Origin: Mytilus trossulus
Lineage: Eukaryota > Mollusca > Bivalvia > Mytilida > Mytilidae
Assembly: GCF_036588685.1 (NCBI RefSeq)
Contig: NC_086386.1
Location: 22,154,931-22,218,930, forward strand
Reading direction: 5' to 3'
DNA length: 64,000 bases
The first letter of the stretch is position 1, and the number at the start of each line of letters is the position of its first letter. A program made the position numbers and the translations under genes. A model generated the notes under the pieces. The model worked only from the letters and a program-made list of their open reading frames with translations, ran no database searches and was not told the origin of the DNA. Below, one piece after another: positions 45,263 to 57,733 of this stretch.

Positions 45263-46517
45263 CAGGGGCGTGTCCAGGATATTTGAAAGGGGGGGCGTAG
45301 AATAAAATATTTTGACGAGGGAAGCGAGGCGAAAAAAAAATTTTGGACCTTTTTTTGGCTTAAAAACATAAAATAATAGAGAATGGTTCTAATGTAACGG
45401 TTCCTGACTTGGAGCATGAATATTTTATAGTTAAAGTGTCAGGGTGTGACATTTTTATGCCGAGTTCTATCCATTAATTGTCTATGGTATATTAAAATGA
45501 TTGGATGGATCTTAACAGCAGTAGACCAATAACGAGAAATTCCAAACTCAAGGGTATAAGGAGTTACTTAACATTTCAATTCCTAGGCCAGGATTTTATG
45601 AACGAGAGGTGTGATTACGGTGGAGGGTCCATGGGGAAGCTCAGAAGCTCCTGAATTTCAACCACTTAGCATCAAATTATGAAGTAATCCCTCTATTGTT
45701 GATTAAGTTCGGGTTTCATTGAACGACACAGATGATACAAGACAAATAAACACTGAAGAATAAAGTTCTTTCGTTCTGAGTATTGCTTTAATGTGGAAAT
45801 ATACATATTTCTAGTATACATGTACCTTGACGCAAAACCTAAAATGAACACAGAAAAATACTGACGGACTCTCATTTTCAATTACTAGAGTGGATTCATT
45901 AGAACCATTTTACGTGGATTTCTCATGGCGTAATCGTTAATAATTTTATCAAATTCAAGTTTAATGTCTCTGTGAACATATAAAAGAAGCAGAGCATTTA
46001 GGCGATCCTCCTTCATGGTGCTTCTCAAATCATTCTTGATCAACTTAAGGGATGAGTTAGCTCTTTCAGTGGAGCTTGACGTGACGCTCGTCAAAGCAAG
46101 TAAGAAGAGAACTTTCATGATGTTTGGGAATAAAGTCGAGCATGCCCTTACATCAGTTAAGGTTAAGTTAAAAAAAAGGTGTCCAAGACACCTTGATACG
46201 ATTTTCAGGTCTTTTGACGTGTTTTTTTTGGACATCGACATCTTTGGCGAATTCTTTATCACATCAACAACAATGGATACTAATCGCATAGTCGAACTCC
46301 AAGAAACGAAATTTTACGGTTGATGATGACCCATCAGATTGGGGAATCAGTATAAAAAGAAATCAGAGTATGTGTTTAATTAATGAATATGATAAATTGC
46401 CATTATTCAATACAATACTAGCAGATTATAACGATAGTTTTTTTTTTGTTTTTTTTTGTTTTTTTTTTTTAAAGGGGGGGCGTACGCCCATTACGCCCTT
46501 ACCTGGACCCGCCCCTG
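45263..46517 (-). mobile_element. Internally deleted hAT transposon, 1255 bp
   Basis: Starts CAGGGGCGTGTCCAGGATAT and ends CTGGACCCGCCCCTG, with a G-run and C-rich blocks just inside both ends (GGGGGGGCGTAG; GGGGGGGCGTACGCCC). GAAAT flanks both sides (45258-45262 and 46518-46522), a 5-bp target duplication, where many hAT elements give 8 bp. It retains only the 3' part of a transposase gene on the minus strand, so it would depend on another copy for movement. Confidence 0.75.
45885..46289 (-). pseudogene. hAT transposase C-terminal (dimerisation) fragment
   Basis: The 134-residue frame contains LTSVTSSSTERANSSLKLIK and NDLRSTMKEDRLNALLLL, the hATC dimerisation motif with the conserved S-x-E-R and K-x-x-L-R-S-T-M/L...L. 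It reads through to a stop at 45885. The DDE/BED-containing N-terminal half of a normal transposase (usually 600 or more residues) is missing. It resembles the ZMYM/TTF-type hAT proteins of animals. Confidence 0.75.
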
Positions 46518-46669
46518 GAAATGATGACAAAATAGCATAAAAAAACATTTTGTTAGGTGAAATGTATATTTATTTTACATTTTTTTTTCTGTCTTGAAAG
46601 TATTTTTTTTTTATTTGCCCCGACCGACTGACCCGGCTTTTTCATGGGGAAAATCCGTAAACCAACAAA

Positions 46670-49020
46670 TTAAAAAACTATGGCCTAAAGTTCCCAGTTG
46701 CAACTCTCATCACAGGGATAAAGGTACTAATAAAAACAATATGATCCTACATTTTGAAAGATTTGTAAATTTCATGAATATCCTACCGTAGTCTAAGATC
46801 GTTCATCTTGTCAGTTCGTTAGGTATTTGTGTTTGAACTTAACACACGGGGAAACTTCGCATTGATGTCACTACGGTACTTCTGGCGTAGAAAAACAGTG
46901 CAAAATACGTTTTTTCTGCACTTTTGAATAAAAAAACATTTCTAAAGGTAAGTTTTCATTGTTGTTCTCAATTATTGCCAAAAAATGCCAATTTTCTTAT
47001 GCCCGTTTCAATCCCAACTTCCGAATATTTAAAAACATTCTAGAACTTCACAAAATCCCATTTCCGGCCTCCATTGCTTTGAGTACATTCCATTCAGCGT
47101 CATCAATCTTGTGGCAGGCAATATAGGTCAAGCAAAACGTATTTTTAGGAATTTAGAAATGACATGCTCCTTACCTCTTTCTCGATTTTCCCGCGAAAAA
47201 AGCTCAACCAAAATGAAAGGAAAACTATATGAAAAAACGATGTCCATGCCATAATTTTGAACAGGCATATAGAGTTGGTTAATAAGAAACCATTTACATT
47301 TATTTTTCATAGAATTTTCTTTTTATTCATTATAAAAAGATCGATATTCTGACCATCATGACTGTATGTAAATATTCATACAAAATTCCCTTGATGTCAA
47401 AAGGGATGGCAAAAAAAGAGTTTTCCTGTTGAATAAAACCCAGAACTATTGCAAACTATTTTGAAACAATATCCCAGAAAGAAATAACGTAATTGCTGTA
47501 GACTGAAAAATCCCCTAATTGACAGTAGAGCAATTTGATTGGATATAACGAACTGACATCACGTGATTTTGACGCCATTGAAATTTTAATGTAAACAAAC
47601 AAGGTCAGAAGGTTCCGTATGGGACATCATTGTACATTTAGTTACTGACAAACAATTACGAGTTATCAAGCTTGCCAATGCATGGTTATAAAAAATTAAA
47701 GCTAAGTCTACAGAAAAAAAAAGAAAAAAATAGCCTTAGTATAACGACTTATCATTACACCTGGATACTAGAATAGGTTTAAACCACAAAATGCAACATT
47801 TTTATTCAGCCAGGTAAGAAGGGACAAATTGCTGTGCCCAGTTCCTCTGACCAAGTATATTTATACAAAATACCCTTGATCTGACAGATGTCATAAAGCA
47901 GATGCCAGGTGGAGGCTAACTAATACTGGGTATCAAACCATACATATGTAACCATAGGCAGCCTCAGGCGTATATCCAAACACACCCACTGGCACTGTTT
48001 GTTTTTATCCTTACATTTTTCACTTTTCCTAAAAGACAAACGTTTCTGCCTCTGTGAGAAGGTAACTTTGAAGCATTAACACGAGGTTTTGAGAATTCCA
48101 TTATCAGTTAAATTTGATGACTTCAACAACTATTTTCTTTGCAATCACCCGCGCAATTTTACACTGGTATCCTTTATTGTAAAACTTTTATGTTGAGGAA
48201 AGCGAAATGAACCCTAAAAAATAGGCAACCAGCACAAAAATGTCTTAGTAGCAGGAGTGTTTGAAATAGTGAATGTAATTTTGGTCCATAGCAAGCTCGC
48301 CCCGTAACTGAAGGTAGATCATATAATAAATAATAGACTTTTTGAGACAGAATTTTCTTATAATTTTCCAAAATGAAGATTTTACTATACTTTTTTTTTT
48401 TCAAAAATGTACTATAAAGTATGGGTCACAGTGCTATTTTTCAAGCTATGAGTCGTGATCAGTCGTTGAAAATTGTCAAAATTTGGTTAAATTGATCATG
48501 AAAAAAAAACATTTGTATGCTGCTGCATACAAAAAATTCTATGAGATAGAATTTTGAAATAAATTGTCAGAAGGTTTAATAATATGTTTAAAGAAATAAA
48601 AAAAAAAATATGGTGTCACCGAATTTGATTTCTTGCTACAAGTAAAAATAAAAAAAAATCCATGATTTCCCATATTTAGTCCATTATTTTTTTTTAACCA
48701 AAAGAGCTATCTCCCCTTAAATGGCTCATTTGGAGGAGAAAAAATTGATTCTATAAACAAACAAAAATTATATTTGTTTATATATTTTGATTAATACAAT
48801 GAATCACCAAGTTTTCTTAATATAAATAAACAGTTTAACCATTAAATTGCAAATCTGTCTCCAAATTTGCTGATTTGGGCAAATAAATAGACCGATTTTG
48901 TACTGTGGTTGTACAATCGTTCCTTAAACATACTTAGATGTAGGAAGATGTGTGGCTCGGTGTGTGGTGTGAGCACAGGCACTTGTTTCTGTCAAAATGG
49001 GGATTTACTATCCATACCAG
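46670..49020. other. No supported gene
   Basis: AT-rich sequence. 48410-48770 (ATGGTGTCACCGAATTTG, AGCTATCTCCCCTTAAATG) has the texture of a degraded dispersed repeat and shares phrases with the MITE at 12025-12587. Nothing else could be assigned. Confidence 0.35.
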
Positions 49021-49029
49021 TACAAAAAA

Positions 49030-49105
49030 ATTAAAGTTTGTGTCATTTTGTTCTTTTGTGGATAGTTGTCTCATTGGCAATCATACCACAACTTCTTTTT
49101 TTATA
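49030..49105 (+). repeat. Dispersed repeat, family D, tail copy
   Basis: TGTGTCATTTTGTTCTTTTG, GATAGTTGTCTCATTGGCAA, TCATACCACAACTTC. Continues the part missing from the 21380-21720 copy. Confidence 0.7.
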
Positions 49106-49109
49106 TTAA

Positions 49110-52030
49110 CCCAATCAAAAAACGTAAATTAATACACTATGAACGAATAAATTTGATCTGTGATATCTGAATGCAAATGCACAGTTAATAAAATATTAGG
49201 GACAAACATTCAAGGCCAAAATGCAAACAAACAAATCCAAACAAAGCCATGGCAAGACACCACTGCGAAATATTTTAACAAATAAACAAAGCTGGTATAT
49301 AGACAAGCTCCATATTAATATAAAATTTTAAAAAAGCATAATAAACAGTATCAACAGGTCGAATTAACAAGAAAATACGATTTGAAATTGAGAGTACTCG
49401 CAGTTACTGAAAGCTAGTTAAAAGCCAAAAACAATTAATATAAGTTGCAAAACTTGTTTCCCAATCTACTATAAATAAATATGTTTAAACTAATTAGTAA
49501 TAAAACATGTAAAAATTATGCATCAGAGACTAAAATCAACTAAAACACAACCCAGGGATTTAGTATTTTAACGTCATGAACACTCAGAGAAGACATGACT
49601 TATGGAATAAGTGTAAGGTGTACTGGTTGATATTTGTAGTAAACAGTTTCAAGTATTAAAGAGACTTTCAACATACTAGATGCAATGATAAGTAAAACAG
49701 ACGATACATTTTAGGCTGTACTTGAAGGTTTTTACTACAGATATCAATCATTCCATACAAACATACAACAACATTTTTTTTTATAACAACAAACACATAT
49801 TTTATTTGCCAATCACGGTGCCCAAAATCACCAAATAAAGTTGATCTGTTGCTTATGGTATCTGACATACTGACAAAATTACGAAAACTAAAACTTATCA
49901 AAGAAAAATCAACTATAAAAATGAGACAAAGGTCAGACGACACCAGTTCGACCGATGGTGCATGTCCATCTTACAATTGTCCCATACACCAATCATATCT
50001 GACATATTGTTAGTACTAGTATTAGGGAAACTGACCAAAACCTAATATTGATTTAAAAGCAGTATTTTGATTTGAATTTCTGTTTGTATGTTGGTCTTTA
50101 TCTATTTTAGACATCATCATCATGACGTTGTCAGTTTACTTTCATGAGTTTGAATGGGACCTTTCGCTTCTCTTTTAGAGGATCTTGAAAACTATTTCTA
50201 ACATTTAGACAGCAAATAGTTTCAGTAAATTATGAAACACTACTTCGAGAATACCTCAAGAGTCAGCAATAGACCCTCTGTTATTTGTTCTTTACATTTA
50301 TCAGATTGTGTTAAATCAGCTACTGGTGTTACTTTGGTGAAATAACGGACAAGACACATTCATCTTGTTAATTTTTAAACAAAAACAATGATATTATAAA
50401 GTGTTGTATATCATTTTAAAGCTTTTAAACTCTTCTTTCAGATAATTGCAATTTTGTAAATGTAACAGACCATTTTCATTAATCAAAACTCAATAAAATC
50501 TTTATTTTTCAACATGATTTCCTTGTCCCGCGTTACACTTTTAGTTTTGTGAAATTCTGAATACCGTAAAAAACATGTGATTTTTTTTTACCAAACGATA
50601 TAAAAATTTGTCTAGAACAAGCAATTTATCAGTGGACGATGACGTAATGTCGATTTTTATCTCTCGAAAAGACGGAAATATAAGAAAAAGGGATCAAGAT
50701 GATACAAATTATGTGTCCCATGCACGAAAGGTTGCCGTAATTTTTTTTAATTGTCCCAAAAAAGAGAATTCCAGAGCAATCCCCATGTCGAAAGTAAATA
50801 ATTCTTATACTGATATTTTGTACAAAGATCACACTTTCGCCTCATGCAATAAACAGGAATTTTTAAAACAAATTCTTTTTACTCGAGTTGATTAGCAATG
50901 TCCGACATTTTGTCCCCTTCGAACAATATTAAACGTAGGGTAACGTTCTATGTTTTTTCATGATGTTTATTTCCTACAGTGCCATTTGCTACATAAAAAA
51001 CTTTATAATAGATAAAAGTACAAAAATTTATCTCTATTTTGATATCAAATTCCCATAAATTAAATCTAATACACGAGATATCAAATAAAACTAAAATGTC
51101 CGATACAATGTCCCCACATACGATTTTGACGTTATTTAATAAAATATGCTTCTAACGTTCCGTCTAGTTGTCATGCTTGCAGTTTTCACAGACGATTTGG
51201 AATACGGCTATTTTATTTTGTTGCTTAATAAGGAAACTTTAAGATTAATGATTTATTTTGAAGCTGTACCGATTCACAAAGATGGGGTGGGAGAGAGATT
51301 TCCTCGCGGATCTGAAGTGTTTTCCGGACTATAATAGTCGGATCCGCTATAATAATACAAATTAATAGAAAAAAAACAGCTGTAATAATTGTTCCCGTTA
51401 TATATAATTCCCTTGCATATATTTGTGCAGAACTGCCATGCTAGATATGCCGTAGTCCTTTTGCCTTGACATTCTGGAGTGCAAAAATGAATGCATTTGC
51501 AGTGCATAGTTATTCCATAAAAAGAAAGCGATTGCCCTTATAATTAAAATGTATATAATTAAATGGTTTCAATTCAAGTTACTTTTTTATTTTTGATTTG
51601 TTAATAAAACTAAAGCTTAACATATTTTATCTAAGGAAAAAATCCTTCTTAGGAAAAAAATCAATCCTTTAAAATTTATTGTAAAAGCCATATGAACAAC
51701 ATGCATTCCAACGTTTTTATTTTGTCTTACGTCTTTGAGTTTGTAACGTTAGGTGACACCAGTATCGTGCGACGTGCGTGAACAATACTTACATTATGAA
51801 AATCATAAGAAACTTGAGAGACCACCCATGCTATATGGAATATAAAGATCTGGAACAGAAAACTAAAGTGTCAGATACATGTCCCCTTAATTCCGCTCTG
51901 AAAATAAAGCACTTTGATAAAGTATAGACTTCCGAGTGCATCTGCTGAAGGCTTAGTTAACCTATAGACCCACTGTTATTTTGTACATTCGTCATGTTCA
52001 CTCTATTAGTTTCTATTAATTTCTACTTCA
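49110..52030. other. No supported gene
   Basis: AT-rich. A 95-residue plus-strand frame at 50608-50895 (MSRTSNLSVDDDVMSIFISR) has an ordinary composition but no motif. Short phrases CCGACATTTTGTCCCC (~50900) and CCGATACAATGTCCCC (~51098) recur about 200 bp apart, so the frame probably sits in repeat DNA. 50105-50180 carries a fragment resembling family F (GACGTTGTCAGTTTACTTTC). Confidence 0.3.
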
Positions 52031-52037
52031 TCAAAGT

Positions 52038-52143
52038 GCCAATCTAATTGAAAACCCGACCTCTCATCGCTACCGTTTTCTGATATCTCCCACGCGACAT
52101 ATCAGAAAACAGGAGCGATGAGAGATCGCTTTTAATTAGATTG
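52038..52143. mobile_element. Short foldback MITE / palindrome
   Basis: CCAATCTAATTGAAAACCCG, CTCTCATCGCTACCGTTTTC, TGATATCTCC is followed almost at once by its inverse (ACATATCAGAAAACAGGAGCG, ATGAGAGATCGCTTTTAATT, AGATTG). Arms are about 50 bp with several mismatches and a loop of under 15 bp. Confidence 0.75.
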
Positions 52144-52810
52144 TCAAAGTGCATGCTTACATTTTTCTTGATGGAAATTAAAGAGCCTTGGTATCACTTC
52201 AGTTTTCTGTTCCATATCATTATATGCCATATTGAATGGATGGCCACTCTAGTCTATTATAATTCTTCCAGTCTGATGTTTTACAATTTACTGATACTCG
52301 TTGCTGTCCGGCTAAATGTTTAATAGAAAACTCTTTATTTCTAATCAAGTGTCATTAGTTCACAATTTTCATTAAAAGTATCATATTCGGTACTTTATCA
52401 TACACTGTATATATGCAGCCTATCTGGTATCTTTCATCTAAGACTTCTTTTCATTTATTGAACACTTCCATCAGTCAAGTTATAATATTCCGAGTTTGCA
52501 AAGGGGCGAGCTTGTTATAGGCCGAGATAAGCTTCTGTTTGACCATTTCAAACATTTCTTTGACATTGATTGGTGAAAACTAAAACGAAATCAATTACGG
52601 TTTAAAACGACCCATAACATCCTAGAACTTTCAAGTTTCGTTTCTTTACCAAGTGTTAACTCAGTATGATGGTAATGACAACACATTGATCAGCTGGGTA
52701 TTAAATTTCTGAACTCATTGAAAAAAATGACTAAGTGCAAGAGTTGAAAATTGTTGACAAAAAAATATCAAACACCACTACTGCCAGTACTGGACAAAAA
52801 AATAGTAAAC

Positions 52811-52963
52811 ACCACTACTGGTAGTCCAAATAATTATGACGTCTTGAAAGTCTATTATATTTTTTTTTTATTTTATGACTTCTTGAAAGGCTATTATAGT
52901 TTTTTTCTTTAAAGCTTTACTTCGTTGAAGTACCTCATAATTATTTGGACTACACTACTGGCG
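52811..52963. mobile_element. 153-bp foldback element
   Basis: The left arm ACTACTGGTAGTCC, AAATAATTATGACGTC is mirrored at the right by CCTCATAATTATTTGGAC, TACACTACTGGCGG. Inside, TTATGACxTCTTGAAAG, CTATTATA occurs twice. A partial left-end duplicate (ACACCACTACTGCCAGTACTG) lies just upstream at about 52772-52792. Confidence 0.65.
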
Positions 52964-52969
52964 GTACCT

Positions 52970-54015
52970 CAAATGACCGAATAACACTGTTAATACCGAA
53001 TAACACTTAAATAATAACCGAATTACACTTGAAATTTTAATATTCGCACATATTTCTGACTTTATAAACTTTGATTTTTGGAAAATGACGCGTCAGCAGC
53101 ATTCTTCCATTACTATTGACCAGAACAACAGGAAGTCGATTATTGCCTCTGCCTACCGCACTTGGTTTCATATTTACTATTTTACAAACTAACTGGTATC
53201 TGCTTGTATTCTGCTACACTTGAACAAAGTGTGTTAGTCGGACGGGAACCAGTTTACATACTTTTATTTTATTTAGTACAACAAATATGTTGACCTGTCC
53301 ATAGGAAGTCTTGTATAGTCCGCGCTTTTATTCTCAACAATTGGACCTTCCATTTGGGATGCGCACTAAATAGTACAATTTGCAAGAAATAAGAGAACAA
53401 GTTCATTATTCGCGGCGATGTTGTTTGTTTACATTCCGCCATCTTTGTTATTGATATTGTAGAGGGCGCTCTCATGATTTTTCAAACTAATTATTTTAAC
53501 TCGTCCATATTAATAAGTTATTTCTATGTAATATCAAATTAAATGTGATAAATATAAAAACTAAACCTTTCATTACAAATATCTCCTTTCTGTTCAATGC
53601 ATTTAGAATTTGTAAACTACAAAACGTGATCGGTTATTGCTCATTCCGTTTTGATTTTTCATACCGACTTAAAATTGGTTTGTATAAGCTTAGACCCTTC
53701 AAAACATTAATGTAATAGGTATATTAAAGACTGTTTTACTAAAGGATGGAACTTTTTTATTTTCAAAATCGTATTATAGTGATATCTGTCATGTACGGAT
53801 TTTGACTTTCACCGGTTAATTTCTTCTTTTACACGTGCGTCTTAAACTTCCTTTCAAAACATCCCAAAGTTTCATAATTGTTTTTTAAGTGAATTAAACT
53901 TATTTCAACAATCATGAAGCGTTTTAGAATCATTTTAAAACAGTTTCTACTTCTGTTTGATGATCGAAAACAGGGTTTTTCAAGAAAATACCGCAAACGA
54001 TCGCAGAGGATTTGA
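52970..54015. other. No supported gene
   Basis: Contains ATAACACTTAAATAATAACC, GAATTACACTTGAAATTTTAA phrases similar to AAGTGTTATTAGTTCATTAC at 56820, probably old repeat. A minus-strand frame starting near 53475 (AECKQTTSPRIMNLFSYFLQ) lacks support. Confidence 0.3.
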
Positions 54016-54020
54016 AAAAT

Positions 54021-55444
54021 GGCACCTGGTTAAATCGGCATATAGTCAAATCGGCACCTATTTGAAGTGAATTTGGCATCCAATAATATTTGTTATAATA
54101 TTTTCTATTCAATCAACTTATAACTTTTACAAAGTACATAGTTAATTAGTTGTTGTGTATAAAGTTAAACAACGAAGCCCTTACCCAAGCTGTTACTTAA
54201 CAATGAAACAATTAGAAAAATAAAATGGAAAACTATGAGTCCCTTTCAATAAATCTAACTTTCATGCCAAATAATAGCTAATTTTAGGTGTTTTTTTCAG
54301 GACAGTTTAAACAACATCAAACCAACAATCTTGTAAAATGCTCAACTGGTTAAAAAATGCATAAAAAATGAATATTCAATACCTTTAATTCCTAAATATA
54401 CCTCATATATATAATTAAAAATACATGTTCCAGACCATGAGTATTTGGACTGTACGTTCCGGACGGTATACATATACTCGTACAGTCTGACAATACTTGT
54501 ATGGTCGGACCGTATGAGTAAACATGTATGGTCCAGTACGAGCTAACCATTTATCACAATCTTTATTTTTTATTTTTTATAAATTTTTATCATTACAATT
54601 ACTTTTAGATGGATCAAATGAATAATTGAACAATTGAATTTAAATATTTGTTTAATTATATATATATCTGAATCCTATTTTGGTACTCTCTCCCATGGTG
54701 ACTCTTACTACCACAATTAATGATAAATTATTTACATTTACATGTTTGCAGTTCATTCATGTTCCTTTGCATTTGCATTATTTTATAAAGTTTCTAATAT
54801 ATACTAAAATTGTAGTTCCACATCATGTTAACTTCCGATAATGTAAATTTCTATGATCATAATTCAATTAATGTATTACTGATCGACAAGCTAAATACAA
54901 GATATTAACATGATGAACAGATTTAATAAGCATGAATTTTTGTATTAGTTAAAAAATTACGTTTTTATTCCAATTACTATTGGAACTTTTACATATTAAT
55001 TTGAGAGTTTAGTTATGTTGAGCTGTAAATGAACTTTACATGCATTTGTAACTTATAAACTTAAGCAACTTCTTAATGATATTAATCAGATTATTTTGAA
55101 AAAGTACGCATACGGTCCAGACCGCACGTGTACCGTCCAAATACTCATACGGTCTGGAACATACACATTTAGTGGAGAAAAATAAATACATGTATATATA
55201 CAAAATGTACATGAACCCCCAAAAATGTGAAAGTAAATATTTTCAGACAATCCTTTCCTTAGGTACTTAACTCTTTTTGCTTAAATACTAAAAACATATC
55301 TGGCAACCCCTTTTTTATTTTTACTATTTTTGCTTAAAATACTGTTAAAAATATATATTTAACATGGGCATATGGGTGACAAATTGACTATATAGGGTGT
55401 CGATTTGACCAGGTGCCAATTTAACCAGGTACCGGTTTGACTAT
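54021..55444. mobile_element. ~1.4 kb element with GGCACCTGGTTAAATCGGCA ends
   Basis: Left end GGCACCTGGTTAAATCGGCA, TATAGTCAAATCGGCACC; right end (inverse) ATAGTCAAACCGGTACCTGG, TTAAATTGGCACCTGGTCAA, ATCGACACC. Each end is itself made of repeated TCAAATCGGCACC-type blocks. A second inverted-repeat element (54425-55161) is nested inside. No open frame of interest. Confidence 0.5.
54425..55161. mobile_element. 737-bp element with TGTTCCAGACC ends
   Basis: Left TGTTCCAGACCATGAGTATT, TGGACTGTACGTTCCGGACG; right (inverse) TGTTCCAGACCGTATGAGTA, TTTGGACGGTACACGTGCGG. The terminal 11 bp are perfect and similarity extends about 55 bp. Further GGTCxGACCGTATGAG blocks lie just inside the left end. Non-coding, AT-rich interior. 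Confidence 0.65.
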
Positions 55445-56292
55445 AATTTTTTTTAATTACCTGAGTTTCATTAGACCTTTGATAACAGTAACAAAAAGAT
55501 TATTTAAAATTAATTAAAATTTTCTGAGAGAAGGGACTATGTACCAGTGAGAAATATACAAGCCTTTCTACGGTATTTATTTGTACAATTCAGGTAGTCG
55601 TGACCTATTCATTTGTCTTAAAAAAAACAGTCACTTCACACACACACATATATACAAATATCAATTATATGCTTACAAGACATGTTGCATTGTTGAATTA
55701 ATTACGGTATGTGAAAATCAAGACTTGCAATAAAAAATATCCCAATATTAGAGACAGTGGCGTCATTTTTCCTCAGAGCTTTCAGCTCTTTGATTAAATA
55801 ATAGTATAATATGAGACAGGCATTACCTGAAAATGGGGACGGTCTATAAATTGTTTTGATAAAAAAAGAAATGGAAATACCGTAACGTTTCCGATTTTGG
55901 TTTTGTTGAACTAGGGATTTTAGTTGTGACGTTATTTAAGTTATGAAGTCATATGCAATGTAAACAAAAAAACACTATCATCAGGTAATGTTTTTTCATA
56001 TCGAGGAGTTATTAAAAATGAAATTGGTATAGCGTTCCTTCCTATTCTATACTAGACTGATAAATATATACTAACTTTACTCAAAGTTTCATACAAACTA
56101 GACCTGAAAAAGGAAATACATTGTAGATTTCTGCACAGATGCGGGAATTCAAAACAGGACATAAAAAAAAATTGAACGATTTTGAGTTAATATGTAAAAT
56201 TTTCCCCGATTTTTTTTTCTTATTTTTTTTTCTTGATTTTTCTACTGTTATTGGGGACTTCGTCCCCATAGTATCGATGTATTTTATAACTA

Positions 56293-56568
56293 ACAAGAAT
56301 GTGTCCCAAGTACACAGATGCCCCACTCGCACTGTCATTTTTTATGTTCAGTAGACTGTGAAATTGGGGTCAGAACTCTAATTTGACATTAAAATTAGAA
56401 AGATCATATCATGCGGACCATATACATGCTACATTTCAGGTTGATTGGACTTCAACTTCATCAAAAACTACCTAGACCAAAAACATTAACCTGAAACTGG
56501 ACAGACAAACGGACGCACAGACCAGAAAACATAATGCCCCTCTACTATCGTAGGTGGGACATAAAAAA
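56293..56568 (-). repeat. Dispersed repeat, family C, full copy
   Basis: AAGAATGTGTCCCAAGTACAC, CCCCACTCGCACTGTCAT, ATTAGAAAGATCATATCATG, ACTTCATCAAAAACTACC, GACAAACGGACGCACAGACC, TGCCCCTCTACTATCGTAGG. Colinear with 33003-33280. Confidence 0.8.
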
Positions 56569-56726
56569 TGATTTACAGAAAGCAAATAAGTTCATAAAGA
56601 TCTTTTAAAATTTAGCATGTGCATCCAACATGGTGACCACGGAAAACATAATGGCCGCCATGTTGGATGTCGCTCTAAATTTAAAAAGATCTTTATGATC
56701 TCATCTGCTTTCTGTAAATCATTTTA
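56564..56726. repeat. Palindromic repeat
   Basis: AAAATGATTTACAGAAAGCA, TTCATAAAGATCTTTTAAAA, TTTAGCATGTGCATCCAACA, TGGTGACC is mirrored by GGCCGCCATGTTGGATGTC, AAATTTAAAAAGATCTTTAT and TGCTTTCTGTAAATCATTTT. Arms are ~70 bp, imperfect. A half-copy (AATTTAAAAAGATCTTTATG) recurs at 56901-56945. It abuts the family C repeat. Confidence 0.75.
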
Positions 56727-56949
56727 AAGCTATAGAATACATCGATAATGTATTATTATTTAATAATCAATGTTTAAAAGTCACCAATATGTGCTAATAC
56801 ACAAATGTATTAAAATTTCAAGTGTTATTAGTTCATTACAAGTGTTATTTGGATAATAACAGTGCTATTCGGTCATTCATGCTACCCAGATGTACACACT
56901 AAATTTAAAAAGATCTTTATGAACTTATCTGCTTTCTGTTCATAGAGAA

Positions 56950-57733
56950 AACTTTAAATACCATGATCCGCAAATAGTTAAAAATAACATGAGGACCTAA
57001 GAGCTAGGGTTCCACAGCTATTGGTCTGGGAGCTTGTACGTGTTGGAGCAATCATTTTTCTTTTCTTCATTTTTTTAATTTCATCTTTCGATATGATTTT
57101 GATTTGATATCATGTGATATCCAAATGGACATGATATACATGCAATATATAAACATTACAATAACAGCTACATATATATGATGCTCTATCATCTAAATTA
57201 ACCTGAAGTGTGGTGAGTTAGACTTTAAACTCCTTGCTTACTGTTTATATATATATATAGATTAGTATCATGAGTATATTTAATGAAATTTATTTTGAGT
57301 TAGGTCTGCCTGTACACCATGTACACTATTGTTCCATTGAAATATATACATGTACGATAAGAAGTTTAACATCTTTTGTGGGAGCAGGGTACATTTTTGT
57401 CCAATTTTGATAATAAAAGAGTAACCCTTTTTCAATAAGACGCATATATATAACATAATACAAATGTATAGACATTTATCTAAGCGAAACATTTTGATTT
57501 TTTTTTAAAACTAATTTTCATATGCTTTTACCACATTTGTACCAGAAATACATTTGCTATAGCATAAACATGATAACATGATAACATGATAAATGAAAAA
57601 GAAGTGCACAGTACAGAATCTTGAGTGTACTTTCCATTTGAACTTTTTCATATTTAAAGTCATGTTAGGGAAGTAAGTTAGGTTTAACAAGCATTCTTCA
57701 TATGTTTTTTTTTAATATATTTTCAGTAATGAT
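56950..57733. other. 5' region of AASDHPPT
   Basis: AT-rich, with an (AT)n tract near 57247-57260. A splice acceptor (ATATTTTCAG at ~57717-57726) directly precedes the first recognised coding exon, so an upstream untranslated or short coding exon is likely but was not found. Confidence 0.4.

Larger units (their letters stand above)
44439..46665. mobile_element. DNA transposon remnant with TTGGTTTACGGA ends, split by a hAT element
   Basis: Left end TTGGTTTACGGATCTGCCC (44439) and right end TCCGTAAACCAA (46654-46665) are 12-bp perfect inverted termini, followed inward by related GCCCACCC / GGGGCAAA-type sequence. Removing the nested hAT (45263-46517) leaves about 970 bp, with a weak frame near 46594-46791 (RPTDPAFSWGKSVNQQIKKL) overlapping the right end. 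Superfamily unknown; no clear target duplication. Confidence 0.55.

Noticed and set aside
53269-53475. Candidate first exon of RPA3 (AECKQTTSPRIMNL)
   Set aside because: Only a PRI tripeptide is reminiscent of the RPA14 N-terminus; the following residues do not fit and no suitable donor was found. It also lies 10 kb away.
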